In this document: piece after piece, positions 42,412 to 51,482 of the stretch
Numbering within the stretch: the stretch's first letter is position 1
Layout of the letters: every line of letters begins with the position of its first letter
Assembly: GCA_041581055.1 (NCBI GenBank)
Contig: JBFGCT010000004.1
Span: 1-56,382, forward strand
Direction of reading: 5' to 3'
Length of the DNA stretch: 56,382 bases
Source of the DNA: JBFGCT01 sp041581055
Lineage (GTDB): Bacteria > Actinomycetota > Acidimicrobiia > Acidimicrobiales > Ilumatobacteraceae
Program-made: the position numbers and the translations under genes
Notes under the pieces: model-generated
The model's input: only the letters and a program-made list of their open reading frames with translations
What the model was told of the DNA's origin: nothing
Databases searched by the model: none

Positions 42412-43193
42412 GTGTGGGCCGCCAGCAACCCGTGGCTGACGCGGGCCGCGATCTCGCCGAACTCGGCGCCGTAGCGGAGGTCGTGCTCGCGGGGGTAGGG
42501 GAACGGCACCGCGACGTCGTCGATGATGCGACCGGGGCGCTGGGACATGACGAGCACGCGCGTCGAGAGGAACACGGCCTCGGCGACCGAGTGGGTGATG
42601 AACAGGCCGGCGAACCGCTCCCGCAGGAACAGGCTCAGCAGCTCGGAGTTGAGCCGCTCCCTGGTGATCTCGTCGAGCGCCCCGAACGGCTCGTCGAAGA
42701 GGAACACCTTCGGGTTGAGCACGAGCGAGCGGGCCAGCGAGCAGCGCATCTTCATGCCGCCGGACAGCTGTTTCGGGTACTTGCGCTCCTCGCCGCGCAG
42801 GTTGACCAGCTCGATTGCCTCGCGGGCCTTGTCCAGCCGCTCCGCCTTGGGCATGCCCTGGAGCTCGGCGTTGAGCTCGACGTTGCGTTGGACGGTCCGC
42901 CACGGCAGGAGGGTGGCGTCCTGGAAGACGTATCCGATCGAGTTGCGATCGACCTCGCACGCGCCGCCGGTGTGGGCGGTCAACCCGGACGCGACACGCA
43001 GCAGCGTCGACTTTCCGCAGCCGGACGGGCCGACGACGGTGACGAACTCGCCGGCCCCCACGGTGAACGACACGTCGTCGAGCGCATGGGTCGCGTCGGG
43101 GAAAACCATCGACAGGTTCTCGAAACGAAGGCGTGGCGCGCCACCGTCGGTTCGCGGATCATCGGGCGATCCGTCCGTCGTGATCATCTCCAC
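42408..43193 (-). CDS. ABC transporter ATP-binding protein (SsuB/TauB/ThiZ family)
   Basis: ATPase of the importer, 261 aa. Walker A GPSGCGKST, Q-loop VFQDATLLPW, signature LSGGMKMR, Walker B VFLFDEP, switch His in FITHSV. The Q-loop ending in LLPW is typical of the nitrate/sulfonate family. Start either GTG 43193 or ATG 43187: a TAACCT box lies 4 nt before the GTG and 10 nt before the ATG. First gene of its operon. Confidence 0.9.
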   Translation of the reverse strand: MEMITTDGSPDDPRTDGGAPRLRFENLSMVFPDATHALDDVSFTVGAGEFVTVVGPSGCGKSTLLRVASGLTAHTGGACEVDRNSIGYVFQDATLLPWRTVQRNVELNAELQGMPKAERLDKAREAIELVNLRGEERKYPKQLSGGMKMRCSLARSLVLNPKVFLFDEPFGALDEITRERLNSELLSLFLRERFAGLFITHSVAEAVFLSTRVLVMSQRPGRIIDDVAVPFPYPREHDLRYGAEFGEIAARVSHGLLAAHT

Positions 43194-43248
43194 ACCGAGG
43201 TTAGGCCGTCGATCGCGGGACCGGGGTATCGGCGATGTCTGGCGACGA

Positions 43249-43560
43249 TCAGCTGGTGACGATGTGTAGGTGATCGTGCAGCCCGGTGATCTCGATGACC
43301 CGCGACACCGCCGCGCTCGGCCGCACCACGAGGAGACGGCGGTCGGCGTGCTCGGCGCGCTGGTGGGCGTCGATCAGGACGCGCAGCCCGCTGGAGTCCA
43401 TGAACTCGACGCCGGAAACGTCGACCCGGATGTCGCCCTCGCCGGGGAGCGGGTCGAGCTGGCTGGCGAGCTCGGGCGCGGTGTTGGCGTCGATCTCGCC
43501 GGCGACGACGAGTCGGTCGTCGCGTTCGTCAACCCTCAGCAGTGAATCCCCGACGGACAT
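43249..43560 (-). CDS. STAS-domain anti-sigma factor antagonist
   Basis: A 103-aa single STAS domain. The phosphorylation loop FMDSSGLRVL is intact, with Ser56 the likely phospho-site for a partner anti-sigma kinase, as in SpoIIAA and RsbV. Such proteins free an alternative sigma factor when unphosphorylated. No kinase or sigma gene is adjacent, so its partners must be elsewhere. The -10 box at 43568-43573 predicts a leaderless transcript and the 13-bp inverted repeat 43575-43604 covers its -35 region. The GTTT/GGGTAC-type promoters 200 bp away would suit a sigma factor of the SigB/SigF type. Confidence 0.88.
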   Translation of the reverse strand: MSVGDSLLRVDERDDRLVVAGEIDANTAPELASQLDPLPGEGDIRVDVSGVEFMDSSGLRVLIDAHQRAEHADRRLLVVRPSAAVSRVIEITGLHDHLHIVTS

Positions 43561-43567
43561 TGTCGCG

Positions 43568-43573
43568 AGGCTA
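43568..43573 (-). promoter_or_regulatory. -10 box of the STAS gene (leaderless)
   Basis: TAGCCT on the minus strand, 7 nt before the ATG. Confidence 0.5.
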
Positions 43574-43574
43574 T

Positions 43575-43604
43575 CGAACGGTGGGGACCGTTCCCCACCG
43601 TTCG
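43575..43604. repeat. 13-bp perfect inverted repeat between the 24-aa peptide gene and the STAS gene
   Basis: Arms 43575-43587 (CGAACGGTGGGGA) and 43592-43604, loop of four bases. In the minus direction it is about 50 bp after the stop of the small peptide gene and abuts the -10 box of the STAS gene. It could end the small transcript (no T-tract follows) or be an operator of the STAS promoter. Confidence 0.6.
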
Positions 43605-43653
43605 TGGCCGAGCCGGTGCTCGAGCTGAAGGCCGAGCCGGTGGCCGGGTTCGG

Positions 43654-43728
43654 TCACACCCGCCGTGCGAAATAGATGATGGCGAGAATGACGAGAATCG
43701 TGATGAGAATTCCACCGCCGTAGATCAT
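43654..43728 (-). CDS. 24-aa single-span membrane peptide
   Basis: A very small protein beginning MIYGGGILIT and ending YFARRV: one hydrophobic helix with a C-terminal Arg-Arg, so probably inserted with the C-terminus in the cytosol. Support comes from a good Shine-Dalgarno (AGGAAGAGG, four bases before the ATG) and a GTTT-N16-GGGTAC promoter about 50 nt upstream that mirrors that of the divergent DUF6458 gene. I recognise no named family. Position next to a STAS regulator suggests a stress role. Confidence 0.6.
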   Translation of the reverse strand: MIYGGGILITILVILAIIYFARRV

Positions 43729-43779
43729 GGTGCCTCTTCCTGTGGTCGGGCCGGCCGGGTGCCGGACGTGGCGACGGTC

Positions 43780-43805
43780 GTACCCATGACCCGCGGGAAC
43801 GAAAC
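43780..43805 (-). promoter_or_regulatory. SigB/SigF-type promoter of the 24-aa peptide
   Basis: On the minus strand, GTTT (43805-43802), 16-bp spacer, GGGTAC (43785-43780). This matches the GTTT-N14-17-GGGTAT/C pattern recognised by actinobacterial stress sigma factors of the SigB/SigF group. Confidence 0.55.
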
Positions 43806-43816
43806 TCGATCTCGAG

Positions 43817-43842
43817 GTTTGGGAACCGCGCTGCCCGGGAAC
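43817..43842 (+). promoter_or_regulatory. SigB/SigF-type promoter of the DUF6458 gene
   Basis: GTTT (43817-43820), 16-bp spacer, GGGAAC (43837-43842); predicted leader about 50 nt with AAAGGAG before the ATG. Mirror image of the promoter at 43780-43805, with 11 bp between the two GTTT elements. Confidence 0.5.
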
Positions 43843-43899
43843 CCGCGTCGTCACCACACACATGCGACGCCGCGGGCGTCGTCGACCAAAGGAGAAGTC

Positions 43900-44148
43900 A
43901 TGCTGGTTGTGCTCGGAATCATTCTGCTCGTCGTCGGGGCGATCCTGACGTTCGCCATCGACGCCGCGCTCGACGGGGTCGATCTGGCGGCCATCGGCTG
44001 GATCACGATGGGAGGCGGGGCGCTGGCGCTCATCGTCGCCGCGATCAAGGGCGCCGGCTGGATGTCGATGGGCAACCGTCACTTCACCCATGAGCGCCAC
44101 GTGTCGCCCGACGGCACTCACATGGTGGACGAGACGCACGCCTCCTGA
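43900..44148 (+). CDS. DUF6458 family small membrane protein
   Basis: An 82-aa protein with two hydrophobic helices (about residues 1-20 and 30-50; VVLGIILLVVGAILTFAID and ITMGGGALALIVAAI) and a hydrophilic His-rich C-terminal tail. The layout matches DUF6458 proteins common in actinobacteria, whose function is unknown. Start ATG 43900 has a strong AAAGGAG Shine-Dalgarno. Divergent from the 24-aa membrane peptide under a matching promoter. Confidence 0.8.
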   Translation: MLVVLGIILLVVGAILTFAIDAALDGVDLAAIGWITMGGGALALIVAAIKGAGWMSMGNRHFTHERHVSPDGTHMVDETHAS

Positions 44149-44155
44149 TCGCCGC

Positions 44156-45745
44156 TCATCCGCCGGCGCACGAGCCGACTCGCGACCGGCGGTCGGCGGC
44201 GCCGGCCAAGATGCCGTCACGCTCGACGACGATCGCGTGGGCGTGCCCGAAACCCGAGTCCCAGGGCAGCGCCGTCTTGGCGCGGTGACCGCGGGCGGCG
44301 AGCGCGTCGGTCCACGTCGCCGGCGCGTGGCCCTCGACTGTCACGACGGGGTCGTGCGGCGCGGTCCACAGGTCGAACCCGCTCGTCGGCCCGCGCAACG
44401 CCCATCGGCCGGCGTCGATCGCGCTGGCCGGCGTCTGGCCGTGGTGGAACAGGCGGGTCGCGATCTGCAGGAGGATCTGCGGTTGCGCGTCGCCGCCCAT
44501 CGTCCCGAAGACGGCGACGAGCTCGCCGTCGCGGGTCGCCAGCGCGGGGGTGAGCGTGTGCGGTGGCCGCCGGCCGGGGCCGAGCTCGGCCGGGTGGCCG
44601 GGTTCAAGGCTGAACCCGATGCCCCGGTTCTGGAGGTTGACCGAGGTGCTCGGCTCGACCAACCAGCACCCGAAGCCGGAGGCGTTGGACTGGATCAGCG
44701 AGACGCCCATCCGGCGTCCGTCGCCGCCGGCGCCCGCCGTGCACAGCGCGGTGGTGTCGCCGTCGCCGACCGGGGCGCGACGGAGGCTCGCCCGCTCCCC
44801 GTCGACCATGTCGAGCCGGCCGTCGATCATGTCGAGCAACCCGTCGCCGTCGGCGTGCTCGTGGAGGACGTCGGGCCGATCGTGGCCGGCCGCCGTTGAC
44901 GCCTCGATCAACAGATGCGCCCATCGCTCGTCCTGGGGTGCGGCCGGCAGCGCCAGCCGTTCGGCGAGGCGCGCCGAGCCGAGGGCCAGATAGCCCTGCG
45001 TGTTGGGGCCGACGGTGTGCAGGCGGACGCCGAACGCGTCGGTCGACAGCGGCGCCTCCCAGTTGGCGTGCGGGGCGCCGAGGTCGTCCGTGGTGAACAG
45101 GCCGCCGCCCATCTCGATCAACCCCTCGCCGAACGCGCCGAGGTACCAGCTGTGACGCCCCGCGGCGGCGATGCCGGCGAGGGCGAGCGCCAGGCCCGGC
45201 CGGCGGACCCGGTCGCCGCGGCGGTGTGCCTGCACGGTCAGCGCGTCGAGATTGTCTCGCCCGGCGTCGTCGACCATCGAGAGGGAGGCGACGAGCAGCG
45301 GGCTGGCCGGGAACCCGGTTGCCGCCAGCCGTTGGGCCGGACCGAACAGCACGCCGAGCGGGAGTGTGCCGAATCGCTCGTGGAGTGCCATCCAGCCATC
45401 GACGCAACCGGGGACGGTCACCGACCGGACGTCATGGCGGAAGGGCATCGCCTCGAATCCCTCCGCCCGCAAGGCCCCCGGATCGGCGCCGGCGCCGGCC
45501 CGGCCGGACGCGTTCAGCGCGTGGACCTCGCCGTCGACGTGGACCAACGCGAAGAGGTCGCCGCCCATGCCGTTGAGGTGGGGCCCGGTGACGGCGATGG
45601 CGGCGCCGGCGGCGATCGCCGCGTCGACGGCGTTGCCGCCGCGGGCGAACATCTCGACCCCGGCCGACGTCGCCAGGTGGTCGGCGGTGGCGACCAGGTG
45701 GTTGGGCGCCCGCACCGAAGCGCGCGGCGCGTCGAGATCCGACAT
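44156..45745 (-). CDS. gamma-glutamyltransferase family protein
   Basis: N-terminal nucleophile hydrolase that would transfer or hydrolyse gamma-glutamyl groups. 529 aa. The large-subunit region has the FARGGNAVDAAIAAG motif (33-47) and GMGGDLF; the likely autocleavage nucleophile is Thr331 in GDTTALCTAG, followed by the GRRMGVSLIQSN segment, and FGTMGGDAQPQ near the C-terminus. No signal peptide is visible, so it is probably cytosolic, unlike classical periplasmic Ggt. Leaderless promoter at 45752-45757. Confidence 0.87.
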   Translation of the reverse strand: MSDLDAPRASVRAPNHLVATADHLATSAGVEMFARGGNAVDAAIAAGAAIAVTGPHLNGMGGDLFALVHVDGEVHALNASGRAGAGADPGALRAEGFEAMPFRHDVRSVTVPGCVDGWMALHERFGTLPLGVLFGPAQRLAATGFPASPLLVASLSMVDDAGRDNLDALTVQAHRRGDRVRRPGLALALAGIAAAGRHSWYLGAFGEGLIEMGGGLFTTDDLGAPHANWEAPLSTDAFGVRLHTVGPNTQGYLALGSARLAERLALPAAPQDERWAHLLIEASTAAGHDRPDVLHEHADGDGLLDMIDGRLDMVDGERASLRRAPVGDGDTTALCTAGAGGDGRRMGVSLIQSNASGFGCWLVEPSTSVNLQNRGIGFSLEPGHPAELGPGRRPPHTLTPALATRDGELVAVFGTMGGDAQPQILLQIATRLFHHGQTPASAIDAGRWALRGPTSGFDLWTAPHDPVVTVEGHAPATWTDALAARGHRAKTALPWDSGFGHAHAIVVERDGILAGAADRRSRVGSCAGG

Positions 45746-45751
45746 GGGCCG

Positions 45752-45757
45752 AGACTA
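45752..45757 (-). promoter_or_regulatory. -10 box of the gamma-glutamyltransferase gene (leaderless)
   Basis: TAGTCT on the minus strand, 6 nt before the ATG. Confidence 0.5.
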
Positions 45758-45769
45758 CGCGGCTTCGGG

Positions 45770-46537
45770 TCAGCCCGGCGGTTGGTCGACCCAGAGACCG
45801 CGCGCTTCGAACACGGCGCGCAGCGTCGCCGGGTCGTCGGTCATGATGCCGTCGACGCCCAGGTCGAGCAGGCGGTTCATCTCGACCGGGTCGTCGATCG
45901 TCCAGACGTGCACCGGGATGCGCCGCCGGTGCGCCCGCCTGAGGAAGCGCCCGGTGACGAGCGTGAACCGGCGGGCGTGCGTCGGCACCTGTGCGGCGTG
46001 CCCGCATCGGCCGGGCAGCCAGCCGACGGTCGCCAGCGCGGCGACCTCGGGCATGCTGAGGTTGGTGGCCAGGCGCGACCCGCCGCGCCGCCTCATCCGC
46101 CCGACCCGGCGAAGCTTGAACGACGCGAGACACACGCGGTCGGCGGCGCCGAGTTCGAAGACGAGGTCGACCAACGGGTCGACGGACGCGTCGGACTTGG
46201 CGTCGATGTTGAAGCGCGTGTCGGGGAACCGCTCGAGCAGGTCCCGCATCCGAGGGATCGGGGCGACGCCGCCGACGCGCAGCGGCTCGATCTCGGCCCA
46301 CGTCAGGTCGGCGATGTTCGCGTTCACGCCGCAGGTCCGCTGCAGGTTCTCGTCGTGAAAGGCGACGAGCACGCGGTCGGACGTGAGGTGGACGTCGGTC
46401 TCGAGGTGGCGAAACCCAAGCGACACGGCGTGCTCGAAGGCCAGGAGCGTGTTCTCCGGATGCTCCCGCGTGCCGCCGCGGTGGGCGATCGGGATCGGTC
46501 CCGGCCAGTCGAAGTACGGGTGAGCGATCGCGGTCAC
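45770..46537 (-). CDS. glycerophosphodiester phosphodiesterase
   Basis: Hydrolyses glycerophosphodiesters to glycerol-3-phosphate and an alcohol. 255 aa, GDPD TIM barrel. Catalytic features: IAHRGG with His, EHPENTLLAFEHA, the metal-binding ETDVHLTSD and FHDENLQRT, then WTIDDPVEMNRLLDLGVDGIMTDDP. No signal peptide, so cytosolic. Start GTG 46537 has a TACAGT box 8 nt upstream (46546-46551). Confidence 0.92.
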   Translation of the reverse strand: MTAIAHPYFDWPGPIPIAHRGGTREHPENTLLAFEHAVSLGFRHLETDVHLTSDRVLVAFHDENLQRTCGVNANIADLTWAEIEPLRVGGVAPIPRMRDLLERFPDTRFNIDAKSDASVDPLVDLVFELGAADRVCLASFKLRRVGRMRRRGGSRLATNLSMPEVAALATVGWLPGRCGHAAQVPTHARRFTLVTGRFLRRAHRRRIPVHVWTIDDPVEMNRLLDLGVDGIMTDDPATLRAVFEARGLWVDQPPG

Positions 46538-46545
46538 GGCGCGCG

Positions 46546-46551
46546 ACTGTA
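46546..46551 (-). promoter_or_regulatory. -10 box of the GDPD gene (leaderless)
   Basis: TACAGT on the minus strand, 8 nt before the GTG. Confidence 0.45.
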
Positions 46552-46563
46552 GATCTCCGGAAC

Positions 46564-48114
<1,551 letters not shown>

Positions 48115-48121
48115 GCGGCGG

Positions 48122-48141
48122 AACGTAGCCGACGGTACGTT
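48122..48141. promoter_or_regulatory. back-to-back -10 boxes of the acyl-CoA synthetase and SirB1-type genes
   Basis: TACGTT on the minus strand (48127-48122) for the ligase and TACGTT on the plus strand (48136-48141) for the SirB1-type gene, 8 bp apart, lying 7 and 6 nt from their starts. The whole divergent spacer is 33 bp, so the two promoters must share RNA polymerase footprints. Confidence 0.55.
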
Positions 48142-48147
48142 GCACCC

Positions 48148-48819
48148 ATGGGTCCAGCGCAGTTCGCCCAGCTCATGGCCCGAGACGACGGCGGGCCCCC
48201 GCTCGACGAGGCCGCGCTGGCGATCTCGTCCAGCCTTTGCGCCGACATCGACGACATCGAATGGCTCGCCGCACTCGACTTGATCGCCGGCGAGTGCCCG
48301 ACGCCAACCGCCGACGGCGTCGCCCGGTTCCTGTTCGGCGAGCTCGGGTTCTCCGGCAATCGCGACGCGTACTACGACTGGCGCAACTCGTGCCTCGACC
48401 GCGTGATCGAGACGCGGACCGGGATCCCGATCAGCCTCTCCGTGCTGATGATCGAGGTCGGCCGGCGGCTCGGCGTCGCCCTCCACGGCGTCGGCATGCC
48501 GACGCACTTCCTGGTCGGCGTCAGCGGCGAGGAGTACTTCTTCGACCCGTTCAACGACGGTCGCCGGCTCGACCGGGGCGAGGTGCGCCAGCTCTTCGAG
48601 ACGCTGACCCGCGGGCAGGTCAAATGGCAGGACCGGTTCCTCGACCCGACGCCGAACCGGGCGATCGTGATCCGCATGCTGAACAACCTGAAGGCGGTCT
48701 TCGTGCGCCGCAAGGACGAGCTCCGCCTCGGTCTCGTGATGGAGCTCCGGGCGCAGATCCCCGAGATCGCCGGCGAGGAGTCCGACGAGATCGTCGCCTC
48801 CACCGCCCTGTTCAACTGA
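48148..48819 (+). CDS. SirB1/transglutaminase-like superfamily protein
   Basis: A 223-aa protein of the SirB1 N-terminal (transglutaminase core 2) family, found in most bacteria but of uncertain function. The visible core is RNSCLDRVIETRTGIPISLSV with the candidate nucleophile Cys, GVGMPTHFLVG with the His, and FFDPFNDG with the Asp, i.e. a possible Cys-His-Asp triad. Start fixed by the leaderless -10 box. Ends 67 bp before the convergent ispH stop; that gap has a small hairpin at 48831-48846. Confidence 0.82.
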   Translation: MGPAQFAQLMARDDGGPPLDEAALAISSSLCADIDDIEWLAALDLIAGECPTPTADGVARFLFGELGFSGNRDAYYDWRNSCLDRVIETRTGIPISLSVLMIEVGRRLGVALHGVGMPTHFLVGVSGEEYFFDPFNDGRRLDRGEVRQLFETLTRGQVKWQDRFLDPTPNRAIVIRMLNNLKAVFVRRKDELRLGLVMELRAQIPEIAGEESDEIVASTALFN

Positions 48820-48830
48820 CCCCCGAAACC

Positions 48831-48846
48831 CTCGCGATTCCGCGAG
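48831..48846. terminator. small hairpin between convergent genes
   Basis: CTCGCG-ATTC-CGCGAG, a perfect 6-bp stem in the 67-bp gap between the SirB1-type and ispH stops. It lacks a T-tract, so it is at best a weak bidirectional terminator. Confidence 0.3.
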
Positions 48847-48886
48847 CTCGTCGCGCCGCGCGCACGGTCTCGTGAACAGATCGGGT

Positions 48887-49981
48887 TCAGCGGTCGAGGC
48901 TGGACAAGACGTCGCTGGCGCCGAGCGAGCGGTCGTCCATGCCCGGCCGGTCGAGCAGGCTCCCGCCGAGCAGCGCCGTCGCCGCGTCCTCGATCGCCGA
49001 CTGCAGCTCGCGGATGTTGCGCGGCGGCGGGAAGTACTCGTCCTCCTCGGTCACCTTGACCACCTCGACGCCGTGGGTGGGATCGAGGAATCGCACGACC
49101 TCCTCGACCAGCTCCTCGGGCGCCGACGCGCCCGCGGTCACGCCGACGGTGCCCGAGAGGTCGGTCGGGAGCTCGTCGACCGAGTTGACCCGGTACACGC
49201 GCCCGCACCCCTCGTCGCGCGCCAGTTGTTCGAGGGCCCGCGTGTTGGAGGAGTTCGCAGAGCCGATCACGACGACCGCGTCGCAGCGGTGCGCCAACTC
49301 CTCGAGTGCGAACTGGCGGTTCGTCGTGGCGAAGCAGAGGTCGCTGCGCCCCGGCGTCCACACGTCGGGGAAGCGCTCTCGCACCCGGACCGCGACGCCC
49401 TCCCAGTCCCGGTGCGACAGCGTCGTCTGGGCGAGCAGCGCGACCGGCTCGCCCGACGCCTCCAGCTCGTCAACCTCGGCCACCGACTCGACGCGGTCGG
49501 TCGAGTCGGGGGCGATCGCCATCGTGCCGACCGCCTCCTCGTGGCCGGCGTGGCCGATGTACACGATCCGGTAGCCCTTGCCGGCACGGACCTTGACCTC
49601 GTGGTGCACCTTGGTGACCAGGGGGCAGACCGAGTCGACGACGTACGAGCCGCGGGCGCGGGCCGACTCGACGACCTCGGGGGCCGAGCCGTGGGCCGAC
49701 AACATGATCGGGAAGCCGACGGGCACGTCCTCGATGTCGTCGATGAAGACCACGCCCTGTTCCTCGAAGCGCTCCACGACGATCTTGTTGTGGACGATCT
49801 CGTGGTAGCAGTACACCGGTGGCGGGAACGTGCGGACCATCCAGGCGAGCGCCTTGATCGCCATCTCGACGCCGGCGCAGAAGCCACGCGGCTCGGCGAG
49901 CAGGATCCGGTCGATCGCGGAGCCGGCCGAAGCGGGGGCGTCGCCGCCGGGCGTGCCGGGTGACGGGGGCTCATCGCTCAT
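48887..49981 (-). CDS. ispH: 4-hydroxy-3-methylbut-2-enyl diphosphate reductase
   Basis: Last step of the MEP isoprenoid pathway: reduces HMBPP to IPP and DMAPP with a [4Fe-4S] cluster. 364 aa. The three cluster Cys are Cys35 (EPRGFCAGV), Cys119 (DSVCPLVTKVH) and Cys216 (SDLCFATTNRQ); the C-terminal GVTAGASAPE motif is present. Start ATG 49981 has a TAGGTT box 9 nt upstream; the earlier TTG in frame is unlikely. The product feeds decaprenyl phosphate, the carrier used by the dprE1/dprE2 pathway in this window. Confidence 0.96.
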   Translation of the reverse strand: MSDEPPSPGTPGGDAPASAGSAIDRILLAEPRGFCAGVEMAIKALAWMVRTFPPPVYCYHEIVHNKIVVERFEEQGVVFIDDIEDVPVGFPIMLSAHGSAPEVVESARARGSYVVDSVCPLVTKVHHEVKVRAGKGYRIVYIGHAGHEEAVGTMAIAPDSTDRVESVAEVDELEASGEPVALLAQTTLSHRDWEGVAVRVRERFPDVWTPGRSDLCFATTNRQFALEELAHRCDAVVVIGSANSSNTRALEQLARDEGCGRVYRVNSVDELPTDLSGTVGVTAGASAPEELVEEVVRFLDPTHGVEVVKVTEEDEYFPPPRNIRELQSAIEDAATALLGGSLLDRPGMDDRSLGASDVLSSLDR

Positions 49982-49990
49982 GTGCTCCAA

Positions 49991-50018
49991 AACCTACCGC
50001 CCGGCGCGCCGGTAGCCT
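49991..50018. promoter_or_regulatory. divergent -10 boxes of ispH and the DUF512 gene
   Basis: TAGGTT on the minus strand (49996-49991) 9 nt before ispH, and TAGCCT on the plus strand (50013-50018) 9 nt before the DUF512 gene, 16 bp apart. Confidence 0.5.
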
Positions 50019-50027
50019 GGCGCGGCC

Positions 50028-51482
50028 ATGCCCCCGACCTCCCTGACCGATCCGGCGTCCTCCGCCGCGCCGACGAAGCGGTCGCTCGCGCCCGTGGTCG
50101 TGGCCGTGGCCGGCGGCTCGCCGGCGGCGACCGCCGGGTTGCAGCCGGGCGACGAGATCGTGCGCGTCAACGGCGACGTGCCGCGCGACGTCATCGAGTG
50201 GCAGTTGGCGACCGACGAGGCCGACGTCGAGCTCGACGTCCGGCGGGGCCGGCTCGACGTCAACGTCGTGATCGAGAAGCGGGCCGGCGAGTCGCTCGGC
50301 GTCGAGGTGTCGAGCGCGGTGTTCGACCGGGTCCGCACGTGCGACAACCACTGCGAGTTCTGCTTCATCTACCAGCTCCCCAAGGGGATGCGCCGCAGCC
50401 TCTACCTGAAGGACGACGACTACCGGCTGTCGTTCCTGTACGGCAACTTCACGACGCTGACCCGCTTCACCGAGGCCGACCTCGAACGGGTCGTCACCGA
50501 GCGGCTGTCGCCGCTGCACGTCAGCATCCACGCCACCGACGCCGGCGTCCGCAGCCAGATGCTGAAGAACCCGCGGGGCGGGATGAGCCTGCGCTGGCTG
50601 CGGGCGTTGCTCGACCACGGGATCACCGTCCGCGGGCAGGTCGTCGTCTGCCCCGGCGTGAACGACGGCCGCGTGCTCGACGACACGTTCGCCGGGGTGC
50701 TCGACCAGTACCCCGAGCTCGACTCGGTCGCCGTCGTCCCGCTCGGGATCTCCAAGTTCAACGCGGAGGCGGCGATGCGGCCGCACACGGTCGCGGAGGC
50801 CCGGGCCGTCGTCGACGCGGTGGCCGACTGGCAGGGCGTGTACCGCGCCGCACTCGGCAGACGGATGGTGTACGCCGCAGACGAGTACTACCTGATGGCC
50901 GGCCGCCCGTTCCCCTCCGCCGACAGCTACGACGGCTTCCCCATGCACGAGGACGGGATCGGGATGGCCCGCACGTTCGAGATCGAGTTCGACGGCGGGG
51001 CGGCCGGCGCGACCGGCCCGCAGCGCGGGTTCTTCGCCGCGGTCGACGCGCCGCCGAACCCGGCCGAGTACACCGGCCTCCGGTCGCGCGGGTGCGGGAC
51101 CGACGGCGGCGGCGCGTCCCAGCCGTCTCCGATCACGCTCCGGCCGCGCCGCTCGGCGCCGGTCGGGGTCCTCACCGGCGAGCTCGGCGCCGCCGTGATC
51201 ACGCCGCTGGTCGCGTCGCTCGGCCGAGCCGACGTCCGCGTGCTCCCGGTGCCGAACGACTTCTTCGGCGGCAACACCGGGGTCACCGGGCTGATGACGG
51301 GGGAGGACGTCGGCCGGCGCCTCGCCGCGCAGCCGGCAGGACACCGCTACCTGCTGCCCGACGTCTGCCTGTCCGACGACGGCCGGTTCCTCGACGGCGT
51401 CGTCGTGGCCGACCTGCCCCGCCCGGTCGAGGTCGTCCCGACCGACGGGATCGCGCTGCGCGCCGCGCTGGAGATGTCATGA
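50028..51482 (+). CDS. DUF512 family radical SAM protein with N-terminal PDZ domain
   Basis: A 484-aa protein: PDZ-like domain (about 20-75, AGGSPAATAGLQPGDEIVRVNG), then a radical SAM core with Cys105-x3-Cys109-x2-Cys112 (TCDNHCEFC) for a [4Fe-4S] cluster, then the DUF512 region (about 250-480). The family is widespread in clostridia, cyanobacteria and actinobacteria, often next to der, but its reaction is unknown. Here too the stop overlaps the der start (ATGA), pointing to a role connected with ribosome maturation or an RNA/protein modification. Confidence 0.88.
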   Translation: MPPTSLTDPASSAAPTKRSLAPVVVAVAGGSPAATAGLQPGDEIVRVNGDVPRDVIEWQLATDEADVELDVRRGRLDVNVVIEKRAGESLGVEVSSAVFDRVRTCDNHCEFCFIYQLPKGMRRSLYLKDDDYRLSFLYGNFTTLTRFTEADLERVVTERLSPLHVSIHATDAGVRSQMLKNPRGGMSLRWLRALLDHGITVRGQVVVCPGVNDGRVLDDTFAGVLDQYPELDSVAVVPLGISKFNAEAAMRPHTVAEARAVVDAVADWQGVYRAALGRRMVYAADEYYLMAGRPFPSADSYDGFPMHEDGIGMARTFEIEFDGGAAGATGPQRGFFAAVDAPPNPAEYTGLRSRGCGTDGGGASQPSPITLRPRRSAPVGVLTGELGAAVITPLVASLGRADVRVLPVPNDFFGGNTGVTGLMTGEDVGRRLAAQPAGHRYLLPDVCLSDDGRFLDGVVVADLPRPVEVVPTDGIALRAALEMS

